A stretch of DNA of 64,000 bases, from contig CM072170.1 in the NCBI GenBank assembly GCA_036850595.1, forward strand, positions 17,465,932 through 17,529,931, written 5' to 3'. The translations under genes and the position numbers were made by a program. The notes under the pieces were generated by a model. It saw only the letters and a list, made by a program, of their open reading frames with translations, searched no databases and was not told where the DNA came from. Shown here in pieces: positions 12,013 through 23,639 of this stretch (position 1 is the first letter of the stretch; each line of letters starts with the position of its first letter). Source of the DNA: Rhyacichthys aspro. Its lineage: Eukaryota > Chordata > Actinopteri > Gobiiformes > Rhyacichthyidae.

Positions 12013-15000
12013 TCAGGCACGGCAGAGGATATTGTTAGCTTTCAGACTGCTGAGGATCTTGCTTTGGAGCTCAGGAGGGCTCGCACAGTGAAGAGAATCA
12101 CGAGGCGAAAGAGTGGCCTTTGTTTGGTCAAGCCACTGCACAAAGGAGTTGATGTTACAGTCGCAGTGCCACGGGTTGTTGTGGAGGTGCAGCTTTTTCA
12201 TGTCTGAGAAGAAACAACAAAGGTACCAGTAGAATATTTAAGAATGAACTTTGTTGACCAGAAAATAATAGAAATTTCTGAAGTTTATGATTATGATGTT
12301 AGTGTTTGCGCAAGAGGGGTTATTGTAGTTTCAAATCTGGAATAATTAAAATGACTTAAACAAGCAAACTTTAAGTTAATCTTGGTGTTATTCTGAACAC
12401 TGCGCATTATTTTGTCAGTAATGACTTCTGTCTGACTGGTGGAGGTCTTACCTGGCATGTGGGCAAATATGTTCCCATCTAGTGTCCTCAGGAGGTTCCC
12501 ACTAAGGGCCAGCTGAGAGAGCTTAGGCATGTTCTGGAATATGTCAGGTGGCAGGTTCTCCAGCTTGTTGTTCCTCATGTAGAGCTCCTGTTTGTTTTAT
12601 CAGCATTATCACTTGTTGCATAATGTAAATAAACACATTTCATGTCTTATCCCTACTCAGGCAAAGTCTGATGGCACATACTTACCCTTATAGTAATTAT
12701 TTCTGCATTTTTTAGCTAAATATAGGTCGGTAAGGAGTAAAGAAACTATGTATGTGTGATGATAGGAAAGATTAAGAGAAAGGAGGGTAAACATACATAT
12801 TTTGCAAAACCCTAAGCTAGCTTTCAAACACTGTGAGAACATACTTCTTAAATTTAATGTAGAATGTTCCCAACACAATTACTTTAAACAGCAAAACATT
12901 TAAAAAAAATTTTTTAAGATAGATTAACCTGTAGATTGGCCAGTCCATCCAAAACTGATGGGTTCAGTGAGGTCAGAAAATTGTTGTCAAGGACCAGCAT
13001 CTCCAGAGATCGAAGTGGTCTGAACACTCCAACTGGAACCGTCTTCAGACTAGGATTAGACAACAATTGCTTGACACAATGGCAGAAGAAAAAGATGACA
13101 GGAGCTGATAAAGAATATTGTTCATGTTGAAAAAAACATTAGCCAAACAGTGGGTAATGGTGACCTGTTGTTGTCCAAATTGAGAAACAGCAGTTGCCTG
13201 AGTCCAGTAAAGGCTTTTGGAGCAACCCTCTGGATACGGTTCATGGAAAGGTCTAGAACTTTGAGAGCGATGAGAGGTTTGAAAACATTAGACTGGAGTG
13301 TGGTCAGTGCGTTGAGAGGAAGATCCAGTTCTGACAGGTTCCTCAAGCCCATGAACATGTCAGGTTTGAGGGCACCAATCTCGTTCTGGCCAAGCATGAG
13401 GAAGCGCAGGTTCAGGAGGTCCTGCAAACAAAGGTCCTCAGTTTACCACTAATGTTGCATAAGATTATTGTCATGCTTTGTGAGTTTAGGTAGAGGTGTA
13501 ATGTTCCAGTGATCTAAAAAAACAAACATCATCCAGACATCATTCTTTTTTGTATATTTGTATTTGTAAAAACAGCATTGCTGATTATATGAGGTCTCAT
13601 AGTCCATGTTTTTTTAAATAGACTTTAGACTAAAAAACAAATAGGAAACATGTTTAAACAACACCGGTGCCATTTTCACAAACATCATTCGTTTGCAAGG
13701 AAAAAAAAAAGATGTCTTCAGAGATAGGAGGGTCATTTTACTGTATTTTGTACAAATACACCTCTGCTAGGGTCCAGTGTATTGGCCTACTTCAGAAGGC
13801 AAATTGTATTTTTCAGATCACAATATTAAACATTTAGTCATATTTCATTTTTCCATTCTTTAACTAAGAACTTTAACTTGTTCAAAGTTCTAGCGCTGGT
13901 GCTATCCATGTATTAGAGCCTCAATTCTGGCCTTGTGTATTATTTGTGTAATATGTATTTTTTGTTTTGGCAGTTCTGGTCCTACACAGACCAGCAAAAG
14001 GCATTGTCAAAGTATTCAAAAAGCAGAGGAGTGTTTAAACATTGTGAACACTAGATTGTGAACAGTTCAAACACACAGAGGCGAAGCTGGTCTGTTCTAG
14101 GCGTAGTAAGTGTCCATGGAGAAAGCTGAACAGTGTTTCTGTGTGGAAAATGTGATGGTGTGGTTATAACACCAAAAAACCAAAAAAAACCATATAAGGT
14201 AAACGATCTGATGTGGAAGTCAGGGACAGACAGACCATGGGAGATGTCAAGGTCCAGAGTCAAAACTGATGGATTGTGTAAGATCAATTCCTTCACCATT
14301 TGATTCATTGGATATAGATAATAAAGTCTCCACAAATCAACAGATTATTATTTTGACTCAATTTAGAACATTTCAGTCAAGACCTCATTGTATTTTTGTT
14401 GCTTGATAAACTACAGCAGACAAGTCAGGCTACATTGACCAAAAAATCTGAACTGACAACTTCCTGGCACCAAATCATTCTTTAATCCCAGCAGTTTTCT
14501 CTTTACATGATAAGAAAGTGATGAAAACACATGCCACTATCACCTTTTGTAATGCATCCTGGTATTGGTGACACAGTGTATGTTTGTATTTGGAAAGCAC
14601 TTTGTTAAATATAAATATAAATATAAATAAAAACAAAATAAAAAATTAAAACACATGTGATTTGTGTGTTCATGCCTATCTATACATGCACAAGTACATA
14701 CAGAGCATAGATTTTCCCTTGTACTGAGTTGTCCTTATAATTCTCAAGCTGTCTTCCACAAGCTTTTACACTCCTTTCTACTTTATTTGCAAGATTGTAC
14801 ATTAATATTCCATGAAGTCAGAACTCGTCCCAGCCAGTGAGCAAGACGGCAAAAAGACATCCTGGTGTTACTTAAAAAGACAGACAGATGGCCTACATAT
14901 AAAATAGACACCACAGTTGTAACACAAAGGGACACAAGCAAGAAACATGGAAAAACTGCTGATAGAAGTCACACTTGACTACACATGCTCATTTGCTGCA

Positions 15001-15581
15001 CAAACCCCAGTGAGTCTAAGAAATACTGAAAATATTTCCTTTTCATGGGAAGATTGTGTTATATTGATTGCTGGCCTCTGAATAATTGTGAATGTATAAT
15101 GGCTTTTGTGGTTACCTGTAATCCTTTTTGAGGAAGTGTGGTAATGTGGTTGCCATAGAGGTTCAACAGCATCAGTTGTTTTGCACCAGAAAAAGCCTGA
15201 GGATGGATAGATTTGATGGCATTACGTTCCAAGTTGATGCTTTCAATTTTGGGAGTGGCTTTTAAAACAGCTGCCTTCAGGTCCGTTATGCCATTTTCAC
15301 CTTATAAGAGAATTGAACAATGTATTTACTGATGCAAAAAGACAACACATTAAGACTGAACATCAACTTTGTGCTATACAAACTGGCTATTACTCACCTA
15401 GCTTAAGAATCCAGCTATCAGGGGGTAGGTTGGAGGGGAACGTGAACAGGCCTCTCTTGTGACAGTTGACCTCAGTCTTCTCTAGGCCTGTCTTTCTGGA
15501 GCATTTACAGGCATCAGGACAGGCTTTCACAGATTGTATTAGCCACAGCATTGCCAGCGTCACATGAAACAGGCACTGCAT
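12013..15581 (-). CDS. secreted leucine-rich-repeat protein, 357 residues, six coding exons
   Basis: Exons on the minus strand are 15581-15398, 15300-15116, 13421-13165, 13049-12929, 12587-12452 and 12203-12013. All junctions are GT-AG and in frame. The start at 15581 gives a hydrophobic signal peptide (residues 1-20) just before an LRRNT cap with Cys 21, 25, 27 and 40. About nine or ten LRRs of the form LxxLxLxxNxLxxLPxxxF follow. An LRRCT cap begins NNPWHCDC, with Cys 308, 310, 334 and 355. There is no membrane segment or GPI-type tail, so the protein is probably secreted. A sequon (NLS) lies in the fourth or fifth repeat. Several introns fall at LRR boundaries in phase 0. The layout recalls LRG1, chondroadherin and CPN2-like proteins, but I match none closely. 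LRR proteins of this shape usually bind protein ligands; the ligand here is unknown. The exon 3 donor (GTCACC) is weak, but needed to keep the frame. Confidence 0.85.
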
Positions 15582-15769
15582 CTTTCCTAGAAAAAGGTAA
15601 ATGTCATTTTTTAATCGATGTTTACATTTTTCTATAATTGCAAGAGCACAGTTTCTTAAATTTAGAGCCATGTTGATCTCATCTGATTCCAGTTCCGTAC
15701 TCCATTTCTCAATCAGTCAATAAAAGATAAAGTATACATTTGGGTCCTGGTTTCACTCATTACAGTACG
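15582..15769 (-). promoter_or_regulatory. probable 5' UTR intron boundary and upstream region of the LRR gene
   Basis: On the minus strand the ATG at 15581 is preceded by TTTTTCTAG then GAAAG, a plausible splice acceptor. The coding start may therefore sit in the second exon, with an unseen 5' UTR exon further up. The same frame is open back to an ATG at 15671, but that would put 30 non-signal residues before the hydrophobic leader, so 15581 is preferred. Confidence 0.4.
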
Positions 15770-17420
15770 ATCGGGTGAACTATGGACCCAGCCCTGGTAC
15801 TCTGGACAGACGGTTTTCGGCTATTGAAGCAGCTATTCTTCAGCATGAAGCCCATGAAATACCAGCTCCAGAGCCTTGTGTATGCATCAGAAACATCCAT
15901 GGTGGCCTTCACTATGAATGATCTGATCAGGAGAGCTTGTTTGTGAGGAAAAGCAGTGGCAGAAGAGGACATCAGCTTGCTTGTCATACCTGAGGAATTT
16001 TTTTGCGCTGGGCAGGGGTGGGACAGAGGCTGCACGCGGACTTTTAAAAATTAAGCAAGGCTTTTTTGCCGTTTTCTCCATATACTTTCGAACCCTGGTG
16101 AGATATAGAGACTGTAATCGATCAGCTTTACATGCTATTCCTCTTCATTTCCTGGCTTCCTGAGAAACTCGCGGCTAAAGACCTCCCACCTGACATTGCC
16201 CTTACCACCCAAATGAACCGACTCATTGGAGTCCGCCATCTGAAGAAGGTCAATCACATTCTGAGGCTGTTTCTACCAGTGCAAAAGCAAAGGCTCATTA
16301 GTAGGAGGGGGAGAACTGGAGAGCCGAACCCCAACCTCACTCACCCCTGCTTGATTCACGCTCCATAACCATCTCTGCGTCCACAGACTCACCTTCATAC
16401 GAACACCATCTTCATGGACTCTACCCTGGTATCTCAGCTGGATCTTTCCTGTGAGCTCCTGCTAGGACCCCCCCCCTTTTTTTTCCCGGGGGTTTTTTTT
16501 TTGGGGTTGTTCGCTGGGGTCGTAGCCCTGCTTGATTCACGCTATAGACACCATCTCTCCTCCACAGACTCACCTTCATCCTGGGCATCCCTTGTTGGGG
16601 GCCCCCCCCCCCCCCCCGGGGGCCCCCGGGGGGTTTTGTTTTGGGGGCACTCTAGCCACACCAGTTTCTGTCTGTGCAGCAGTTTATCCCCAACGTTCCA
16701 AAAGTATTCCTACACAATATATGCCAACTTGTTCCCCAACTATGCTTCTTGCTTAAGGCACAGGCACCTAAGACAGGTTAGTAGTTTATATTTTGGCTTA
16801 GCTGTTCAAATCCACTAAAATAGCTAAAACTTGTTTCCCCCACACCAACCCTATGCTTGCTTCATTGCTTAAGGCACAGCACCCTAAAGGATTCCTACAC
16901 AGAAAAAACGTATGAAGACTTAGGGTACATTAACAAGGCTTTGGCAGCAGGGCTCATCCACACGTCCTCATTACCTGCCAAAGCAGACTTTTTCTTTGTC
17001 GAAATTAGGAATAAGTTGGGCACCTTGGTGGCGCACCTGGTAGAACACATTATTGTGACCTGAATAGGATCAATGTGAAGAACAGGTACACACTTCCCTT
17101 TATATCCACAGCTTTATCCAGAGAGCTTCATTCTTCACGAAATTAGACCTGCACAATCCCTATCATCTTGTCCGCATCCACAAGGGTGACAAAACAGTCT
17201 TCAGTATCCTAAATGGCCATCATGAGACCTTGGTCATTTGTTTTGGCCGTAGTCCAGCAGTGTTCCAGGCCCATGTGAATGATGTTCTTTGATTAATTCC
17301 TTAATCAATATGTGTTTGTCTACCTCAATGACATCCTAATTAATAACAATCCTAACTAAGATGGACAGATCCAGCAGGTGTGCAGTGCTCCAGAGGCTGC
17401 TGGAAAACTCATCTCAAAAA
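15770..17420 (+). pseudogene. decayed Ty3/gypsy LTR retrotransposon, gag and pol relics
   Basis: A gag-like start (AIEAAILQHEA near 15820) is followed by decayed DNA. Pol reverse transcriptase pieces in several frames then read YINKALAAGLIHTSSLPAKADFFFV at about 16940-17005, NRYTLPF near 17080, VRIHKGDKTVFSILNGHHETLVICFG at 17170-17250, AVFQAHVNDVL near 17260 and VLQRLLEN at about 17385. The block order is that of Ty3/gypsy RT. Many stops and frameshifts are present, and no LTRs or integrase were found. A unit of about 181 bp (starting near 16346 and again near 16527) is duplicated in the gag region and carries suspicious homopolymer runs. Confidence 0.75.
16473..16640. repeat. C/T/G homopolymer runs inside a tandem duplication
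   Basis: Runs of C, T, G and again C and G of 8 to about 20 bases sit at equivalent places in two copies of a unit of about 181 bp. Frames through them are meaningless. This may be real simple sequence or sequencing error. Confidence 0.6.
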
Positions 17421-19740
17421 GTATGTACTGAAGTGACAGAGTATCTCAGAATGTGTGCCAAATTAAGCACTTGGCACACAGAAATACAGTCAGATCTGAC
17501 ACTAAAAACAACACTTTCTCATCTAAATGTGACACACTATCACTACGTTTATAAATCTGCATTTTCATCCTGCTATGAAAAGCTATAGGATTTTTTACAT
17601 TTTTACTAATCATATGTAAAAAATTGTAGTACTGAGCAAATATGACTACAATGCAGTGACATAAACAAAAATGTTTATTTACAATTCCCATAAGAAACCA
17701 ATGAATACAATTTAGACATTACTCCAGTCTCTATACTCTGTAGTCCAATCTGGTGGCATGCCCCTGAATCTATGTCACCACATGCTGCTTTAATTGCCTC
17801 GAGTAGACCTGTTCGTTCATAGGGCTGAAGGTCACATTGCATGCACAGGAAAAACTCCTTGATGTGGTAAAAAAAAAAAAAAGGAGGGGTGGATTAGGGG
17901 AAAACTTGAGGCTTTATTTTCAGAGCAATCTATTTACTCAGATTTGTCTTGATGTGTGTTCAGAGTTCAGTTTCATTTCTAATTGAAAATGATGTTTTAT
18001 TGGCATTGTACAAAAATCTACAAACATAGTCTTACAGTTTGGACTAATGTGTCTAACACAGAGAATAGTCTAACTCACAGAATCTGCATTTCTTTGAAAC
18101 TGGTAAGTCACCAGTGTGCGTGGAATTCTTGAAAATGCTGGAATTTAAATAAAGTTTTGAAAAATATTCATTGTTAAATTAAAAATACCAATAAATTGTG
18201 GCTACATCGGCACTGATCACATTCATTCATAATGCTTGATGCAGTCCGTCCAGTAAGACCAACATTGCAAAAATTAACAACTTCACTTTAAAAACCTCCT
18301 TCATCTAACAAAGGTTTTACATTATTTAAAAGATCAACACAATCAACAAATCAATAAAGATTTGTATTGTGTAGTTCCATCAATGCTGGATGTGACTTAC
18401 CAAAACTTGAAAAACGTCTCTGTGAAAATCCAAATGACTGCATTCCTATTTAATACTTTAAAGCACCGTTGTCATTCTTCTAAGCTGTCATTTATTCTGA
18501 TCTGAAAAAATCTTGTAAAAAATCTTTTTATATTTGAATGACAAACAGAACTGCAATGGCTGTACGTTCAGGTTACTCAGATGCAGTCTGGTAGCCGCTG
18601 AAGCAGAATGTCAGTATGTTAAAGCATTCATACAACTGTTATCTTTGTGTCAGAGGGGGAAGTGCAAGTTCGCCTCAATAGACAGTGAGAACAGTGCAAA
18701 ATTCTCAAAGCCATGATCTCAGCAAAGTCACAGGTCCAAGAGAAATGTAGCGCTTACAGATTATAGCAGGGCCACTCAGTGTTTGTAATATGTTCATGTA
18801 AATGTGTAAGGAAGTGTAGCTTTGAAAAATGACTTAACAACAACCAATTCTGAGTGTTCAAGAGACAACTGAGGGCTCTTTCAAAGTCTGATTGAAGGAA
18901 ACACGTTGGAATGGCAAGGACTGGAGCCAGCTAGTCAAAATGTGAAACTGTACTACTCTATTTGCCCAACATGCAAATTGCCATGAATAGTTTCTTGTAA
19001 TTTGTTTGAAGGCAATATTTACTGTAAAATTCTACTTAAAAAGATGTTTTGAGTTCTAGAGATTTTAGTAATTGTAAAATGCAAAAAGAAGTGATGTTTT
19101 AAATGTTTGCTGTTGTTGTAGTTACATCATTGCTTCGTATGAGATAAAATCATGCTGAAAATACTGAAGAGTTGGATCACTCATCATCAAGGCTATGTCT
19201 ACACATTATTTATTGTTTAAAATGATGAATGGTGATGAATGAAAATGCTACTGGCCTATGCTGTCTAGTCTTTGAGCATACAACTCTATTTACACTAAGT
19301 TGTGACACTGTGTAACATGTGCACAGTTGTTGTTACTTGTCCTGTTCACCATATTTATCACATGAATGTGAACCCTACTCCAAGTCTCCTATGGCGCTCT
19401 CATTAAGCCAACCAATGCCAAACTGTTAGAACGCGCTTCTTAGTGTTGAATTGTAGTGCTGTGTTATTGTTATGTCATAGCTAAAACAGGCAGCATGCTT
19501 CAATAGAAGAGACTCAAGGACCTGCAGTGATTCACATAGGTGTCTGCAGCACCAGGTCCCAGTGGGAGACATGTAGGTGAACTGTACCTTTGGATGGATG
19601 ACAGATAACACAGATGACACAGTTTCACACAGAGCACTCAATGAAGGCAGGGGGGCAGCAGCAGTGCAAATAAAATGCTCGAAAACACCAATAACTAATA
19701 TCTTTATAAGTGGTTGCTTTGACTGTAACAATAAGCAATA
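17421..19740. other. intergenic, no feature seen
   Basis: AT-rich DNA with a poly-A run near 17870. Short open frames have no recognisable similarity. Confidence 0.5.
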
Positions 19741-20459
19741 ATTAAGGCAGTCCAACCAGTCTCATTTTGCCCCACCTGTCAAATCTCTATTCTTCACTAG
19801 TGGGGCACATCCCACACTTTAAGAAACATTGCTCTAACCTATAAGGGTAAGAACAAATCTAAAATTCAAATTCTAACCTTAACTGAGGTGGGACAGAGGA
19901 CCCTAACCCTAAACCTATGAACCCTGGCCTGATGGGGTTGCAGCTCAACAATGCATTTTCAGTTCCCACATTTAGGGTTCAGCTGAGGCACAGGGGTTGT
20001 TTTTGCCATTCTGGGGTTGTTTCTCATGGATGGTTGTTTGGAGTTGGGCTCCCTCTGTTGGAGAGAGGGACTGGTTGCAGGCTTGGCTCCCTCTAGTGGA
20101 TGGAAAACATTGGAACGGGGAAAATGTACAACTGCGGGCCTTGAACTGGGTGATCTATACATTCAATGGATTGAACTGGTGGGTTTCTCAGGTTTACATG
20201 TAATATTCATTAACATGTTATAAAACATTTAGCACAGGTTTCTTGTTTTTATGTAAAATCCATTTAACATTCTTATTCATTTACACACATAGCATTTGGG
20301 GTTACATAAATAAAAAAATACATTGGCATGATTTACATTTTACTCCCACATTGGTTTACAACAATGCTCCTAAGCTTTAGGAAGCATCCATTCTTGTAAT
20401 ATTTTGTCTTTCTCTATACATTACTAGTCTTTTAGTATTTAATGTTTAAAATAATTTCT
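19741..20459. other. intergenic with possible hAT end and telomere-like dimer
   Basis: On the minus strand, CAATGTTTCTTAAAGTGTGG ending near 19832 resembles a hAT-type terminus. Two CCCTAA units occur at 19901-19912. Frames over 19959-20223 are short and unassigned. Confidence 0.35.
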
Positions 20460-20713
20460 TGAGACTTTATAGTTTTTAAACGTCCACACATTTACAATAC
20501 ACAATTACCCAACAACAGAGCTCTATACAGGTCCTGCAGCCAACAGGACACTGTCTGCCATGTGTCCTCAGCCCAGGGACATTACCCAAACACATGTGGG
20601 AGTGTTTTATTGTTCCCACAGTGTAGTCTTTGACACTTGGGACTGACTATGGGAGCACCATCCATTTCTTTAGTAGTAGTTAGGCATTTGTGAACTACTT
20701 GCCACTGTTGGTT
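20460..20713 (-). pseudogene. L1-like LINE ORF2 C-terminal fragment
   Basis: On the minus strand a broken frame around 20640-20530 reads KCQRLHCGNNKTLPHVFG, stop, CPWAEDTWQTVSCWL. The pattern (Cys-rich, TLxHxFxxCPxxxxxW) matches the region after the reverse transcriptase in fish L1-type elements. Stops interrupt it. The fragment ends at a perfect hairpin at 20714-20759. Confidence 0.5.
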
Positions 20714-20759
20714 GTGGCTATTGGTTAATACTTTGTAATTAGTATTAACCAATAGCCAC
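20714..20759. repeat. perfect 18-bp inverted repeat with 10-nt loop
   Basis: Arms GTGGCTATTGGTTAATAC (20714-20731) and its exact reverse complement (20742-20759) are separated by an AT-rich 10-base loop. It directly abuts the LINE fragment, so it may be a foldback formed during insertion. Confidence 0.85.
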
Positions 20760-20835
20760 AAAGACTAAAAATCCATCAATTTACTCTCAGGGGCTAGTTG
20801 TTTAGTTTTCTACTCATTTTTTCTTGAGAGTTCCT

Positions 20836-21375
20836 TTACAGATATTGTCCTTGTGAGAGACTCTGACTCTGTAACAACCTTATAGACAGAGGGGCAGCTT
20901 TCTGCATTTGGAACCACCAAGGAAGGTCTCTTGCCAAGCTGTCAGCACTTTTTGTCTCACCCATAGATGTGCAAAACTGCCCACGTATGTCCTCTGCATT
21001 AGACTGGACATTTAGGACTTTTGTATTGACTGTTTTTGAAAAAAAATTACTAAGACTCGTAATTTTTTTAATTTTAAGGATTAATTTATAGGGTCGACTA
21101 GGAAGCTCAGTACTTGAACAAATTTGGACTGGGTGCACCGGGATTAGGTTGGATGAATTTACAGTCATCGAGATAATTTCTCTTTCGAAACCCTCAAAAC
21201 AACCCAGAACAACTTACCACTCCTTACTTAACAGTCCTTAAAACCTTCCAAATAACTTCAAAAGAACTCCTAAACTTACCTTCTCCCTCATGACAGATCC
21301 AACCTGACAAAAAACTCACCAATTCCAAAACCTCCCTACCTAACATGTACATATTTCCCTCGAGACCTGATAAAA
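20836..21375. other. intergenic; unassigned open frame on the minus strand
   Basis: A 110-codon minus-strand frame (20836-21168) has no recognisable motif and may belong to the adjacent LINE debris. Nothing further is seen. Confidence 0.3.
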
Positions 21376-21576
21376 ATGGTAACAATCATTCAAATAAAAG
21401 AAAAGAATATAAAACGTACAACAATGAAAACAGAAAGAGAAGCTTTAACTGAACTACAGAAGGACGCAAATATAGTTGTAAAACCAGCAGATAAAGGTGG
21501 AGCCATTTTTATACTAAAAGACACAGAATATATAAGAGAAGTAGAATTATCTGATACCACTCATTATGAAAAGTAA
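21376..21576 (+). pseudogene. Penelope-like retroelement RT N-terminal fragment
   Basis: The frame carries ALTELQKDANIVVKPADKGGAIFILKDTEYIREV followed by LSDTTHYEK. The string I(V/I)KPADKGGA with a downstream LSDTxxY is typical, in my memory, of fish Penelope-like reverse transcriptases with a GIY-YIG domain. Only about 65 residues remain; the polymerase motifs and endonuclease are absent. Confidence 0.65.
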
Positions 21577-21629
21577 ATCATCAAGATAACCTTAAACACC
21601 TAACCCTAAACCTAGATTTCTGAGGTAAA

Positions 21630-21905
21630 GGACACAGGGCAATAGCCCATTGCAATTTCTAAAACAACTGAAAGAAAACCACAGCGAGAAGTGGCTGAAG
21701 TACCTGTGCAGATACCTTGGGGCATGCTCCAATTTTGTGGCATGGCTGAGTCTCTTTGCTCTGAAGGACAAGGACCCTCCAGAGCCTACAGTACTTATAA
21801 GTGTCAGGGACATCCTAAGCAGACTGGACTACATCAACGCCAGAATAGCATCCACCTTTGGCACAATCCTAAAAATGGACTTCACAAAGTTGTTTTATTC
21901 ATTAT
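21630..21905 (+). pseudogene. fish transposon-type repetitive gene, upstream fragment
   Basis: The frame from 21650 reads YLGACSNFVAWLSLFALKDKDPPEPTVL, then LSRLDYINARIASTFGTILKMDFTK. I recall near-identical blocks (STFGTILKMDSTKK) in large families of uncharacterised fish proteins that behave like transposons. The match stops at about 21890. The likely continuation of the same family appears at 22740-23530, after about 830 bp of inserted or unrelated DNA. Biochemical role unknown to me. Confidence 0.5.
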
Positions 21906-22582
21906 TTAAAGTTATTAATATAGCATGCATACAATCCAGCACTAAATGAGTGCTTTTCCTCTTCATTTGTGATGAAAGGGTCTGATTCAGTAAATGTTCG
22001 GGCTTAGCCTGAGCTTCAGCCTGCGCCGGACTAGGCTAAACCACCTGCTTAAGTTTCTGTAGTTATTGAGCATGACTCAGGATGAGCCTGTTTTATGGAA
22101 CAAAAATGACAACAAAATGAGCCAGACTTATCCAAATAAGCCTAGCATTTTTGATTAGCTTGTTTGATGGAACAGCTCTCTGTCCTCTTATCAGTCAGCA
22201 GCACTTCCCTCCAGCAGTTTGAATCAGAGGGTGCTTCAATTCAGTTGTAGAGATTTTTTTTTTATTATTTTAATGCTTGTGAGCAATTACTTGTGGATAT
22301 CGGGTACAGTCAACGCTTTTCTGCCAGCGAAGGAGGAAAAGAGTGCTTGTACTATTTTTGACTTGATTTTTGACCCCAACTCCAGTTACTCTCTCTCAGA
22401 TGGATGAACTGCTAATATTATCATGGTATATAAATTTTAATTTTGTTTGGATCCCTGCTTCTGATGGAGGGTATAAGGACAAGGAATGTTGTCTAGCATT
22501 TGCTGCCTTCTTTTTTGTTTAGTCCTTTGAGGCAATTGTAATTGTGACAGTGGACTATATAAATAAAACTGAACTGAACTAT
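21906..22582. repeat. inserted repeat DNA splitting the transposon-type gene, ending in a SINE-like tail
   Basis: The block ends at about 22525-22582 with CTTTGAGGCAATTGTAATTGTGA, ACTATATAAATAAAACTGAACTGAACT. This is the common fish repeat tail (TTTGAGGC...TATATAAATAAAATTGAATTGAA). The upstream part has no recognised identity. Confidence 0.5.
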
Positions 22583-22739
22583 TTATTGATAAATTTATAA
22601 CAAGAGGTCAAAAACTGAATATGCCCACAATTATTTAAAAATGCTAAGTAAAAAAGTCCATAAAAACTAAACATGCTTTTTTTCCTGTCGCTTATTTTGT
22701 GCATTTACAGCCCTGTGTTGAATCAGCTGTCACCCACAC

Positions 22740-23530
22740 AAGCATAGCTACTAGTGCTATGTCTTCTTCAGCAGCAGTTATGACCCCTTCCTCCTGTCAT
22801 CAACTGCAGGTATTTGGGATACAGGTCTTTCTTTTTTCTATTTGAACAAATAGTACTTTTGTTTGATTTTTTTATGCTACTTGCTTTAAAGGCAGTGGAT
22901 GAAAGCAATATTCCTGGGATGGGCAGAGTGGACAGCTTGTCAGATTTCTTTGTGGGGCTCCAGACAGAACCTAGGGACACACTCAACAACCAGCAGGCCA
23001 GCACCATTATTGCCCTCTGGCAAAACTGTTTGCCTTATGACCAACAGCGCGTAGCCTCAAGCAAGGTACCAGGCACACTTGACCACTGGACACTACAGGC
23101 AGTCAAAAAGGGAGGCTGACTTCATATAAGGTGTGGATAGCATGAAGCCCTGTGTCTCTGGATTAGCTGGGTCTCCTGTAGCATCTGTCACCTCCATAAG
23201 AGCCCCAAAAAGCATGGTTACTCCCTGACAAAATAGAGCAGTGATGCAGAACACCACCATGCAGCTGTACTCTATGGCCACTTTAATACAGTGGTACAAT
23301 AAAAAATTCAAGAAGCAGGACAATGCAATTATAAGCCAAGGTTTATGCTTGTCTGGAAACCTTCCTGTTGCTCCAGTGCCTCTTGCACCTGGCAAACTAA
23401 TGGCCCTGAACCTCTGGCAAAGTGGCAGCTGTTTTCATCACAGCCTGCCTCCTGCTGTTCCCTGCCCACAACCATGCCCCTTTCACTGCCCCATATACTG
23501 TGTCTTTGTGATCCCGCAATTGCACTGATG
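22740..23530 (+). pseudogene. fish transposon-type repetitive gene, C-terminal fragment
   Basis: Frames read AVDESNIPGMGRVDSLSDFFVGLQTEPRDTLNNQQASTIIALW, QNCLPYDQQR, then after stops and shifts MQNTTMQL, TLIQWYNKKFKKQ and LPVAPVPLAP, ending in a proline-rich segment. These blocks, in this order, match my memory of the C-terminal half of the family seen at 21650 (VDSLSDFLVGLQxE, NNQQAxTIIALW, TLxQWYNKR, LPVAPxPLPP). Shifts and stops make it nonfunctional. Flanking terminal repeats were not found. The precise superfamily is not something I can assert. Confidence 0.55.
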
Positions 23531-23639
23531 AAGCAAATAAATACAGGAAATCTTTGGAAAAAAAAAAAAGAGATGCATCAGGAATAGAAGCAGACACCAT
23601 AGATTGATTTGTTACATTTATTTTTTCCTGGACCATTTT

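Noticed and set aside
12936..13452. Plus-strand open frames over the LRR exons
   Set aside because: They are antisense shadows of the minus-strand LRR coding exons.
19901..19912. CCCTAA dimers here and at 21602, 47431 and 59576, considered as interstitial telomere tracts
   Set aside because: Only one or two units each; too short to mean anything.
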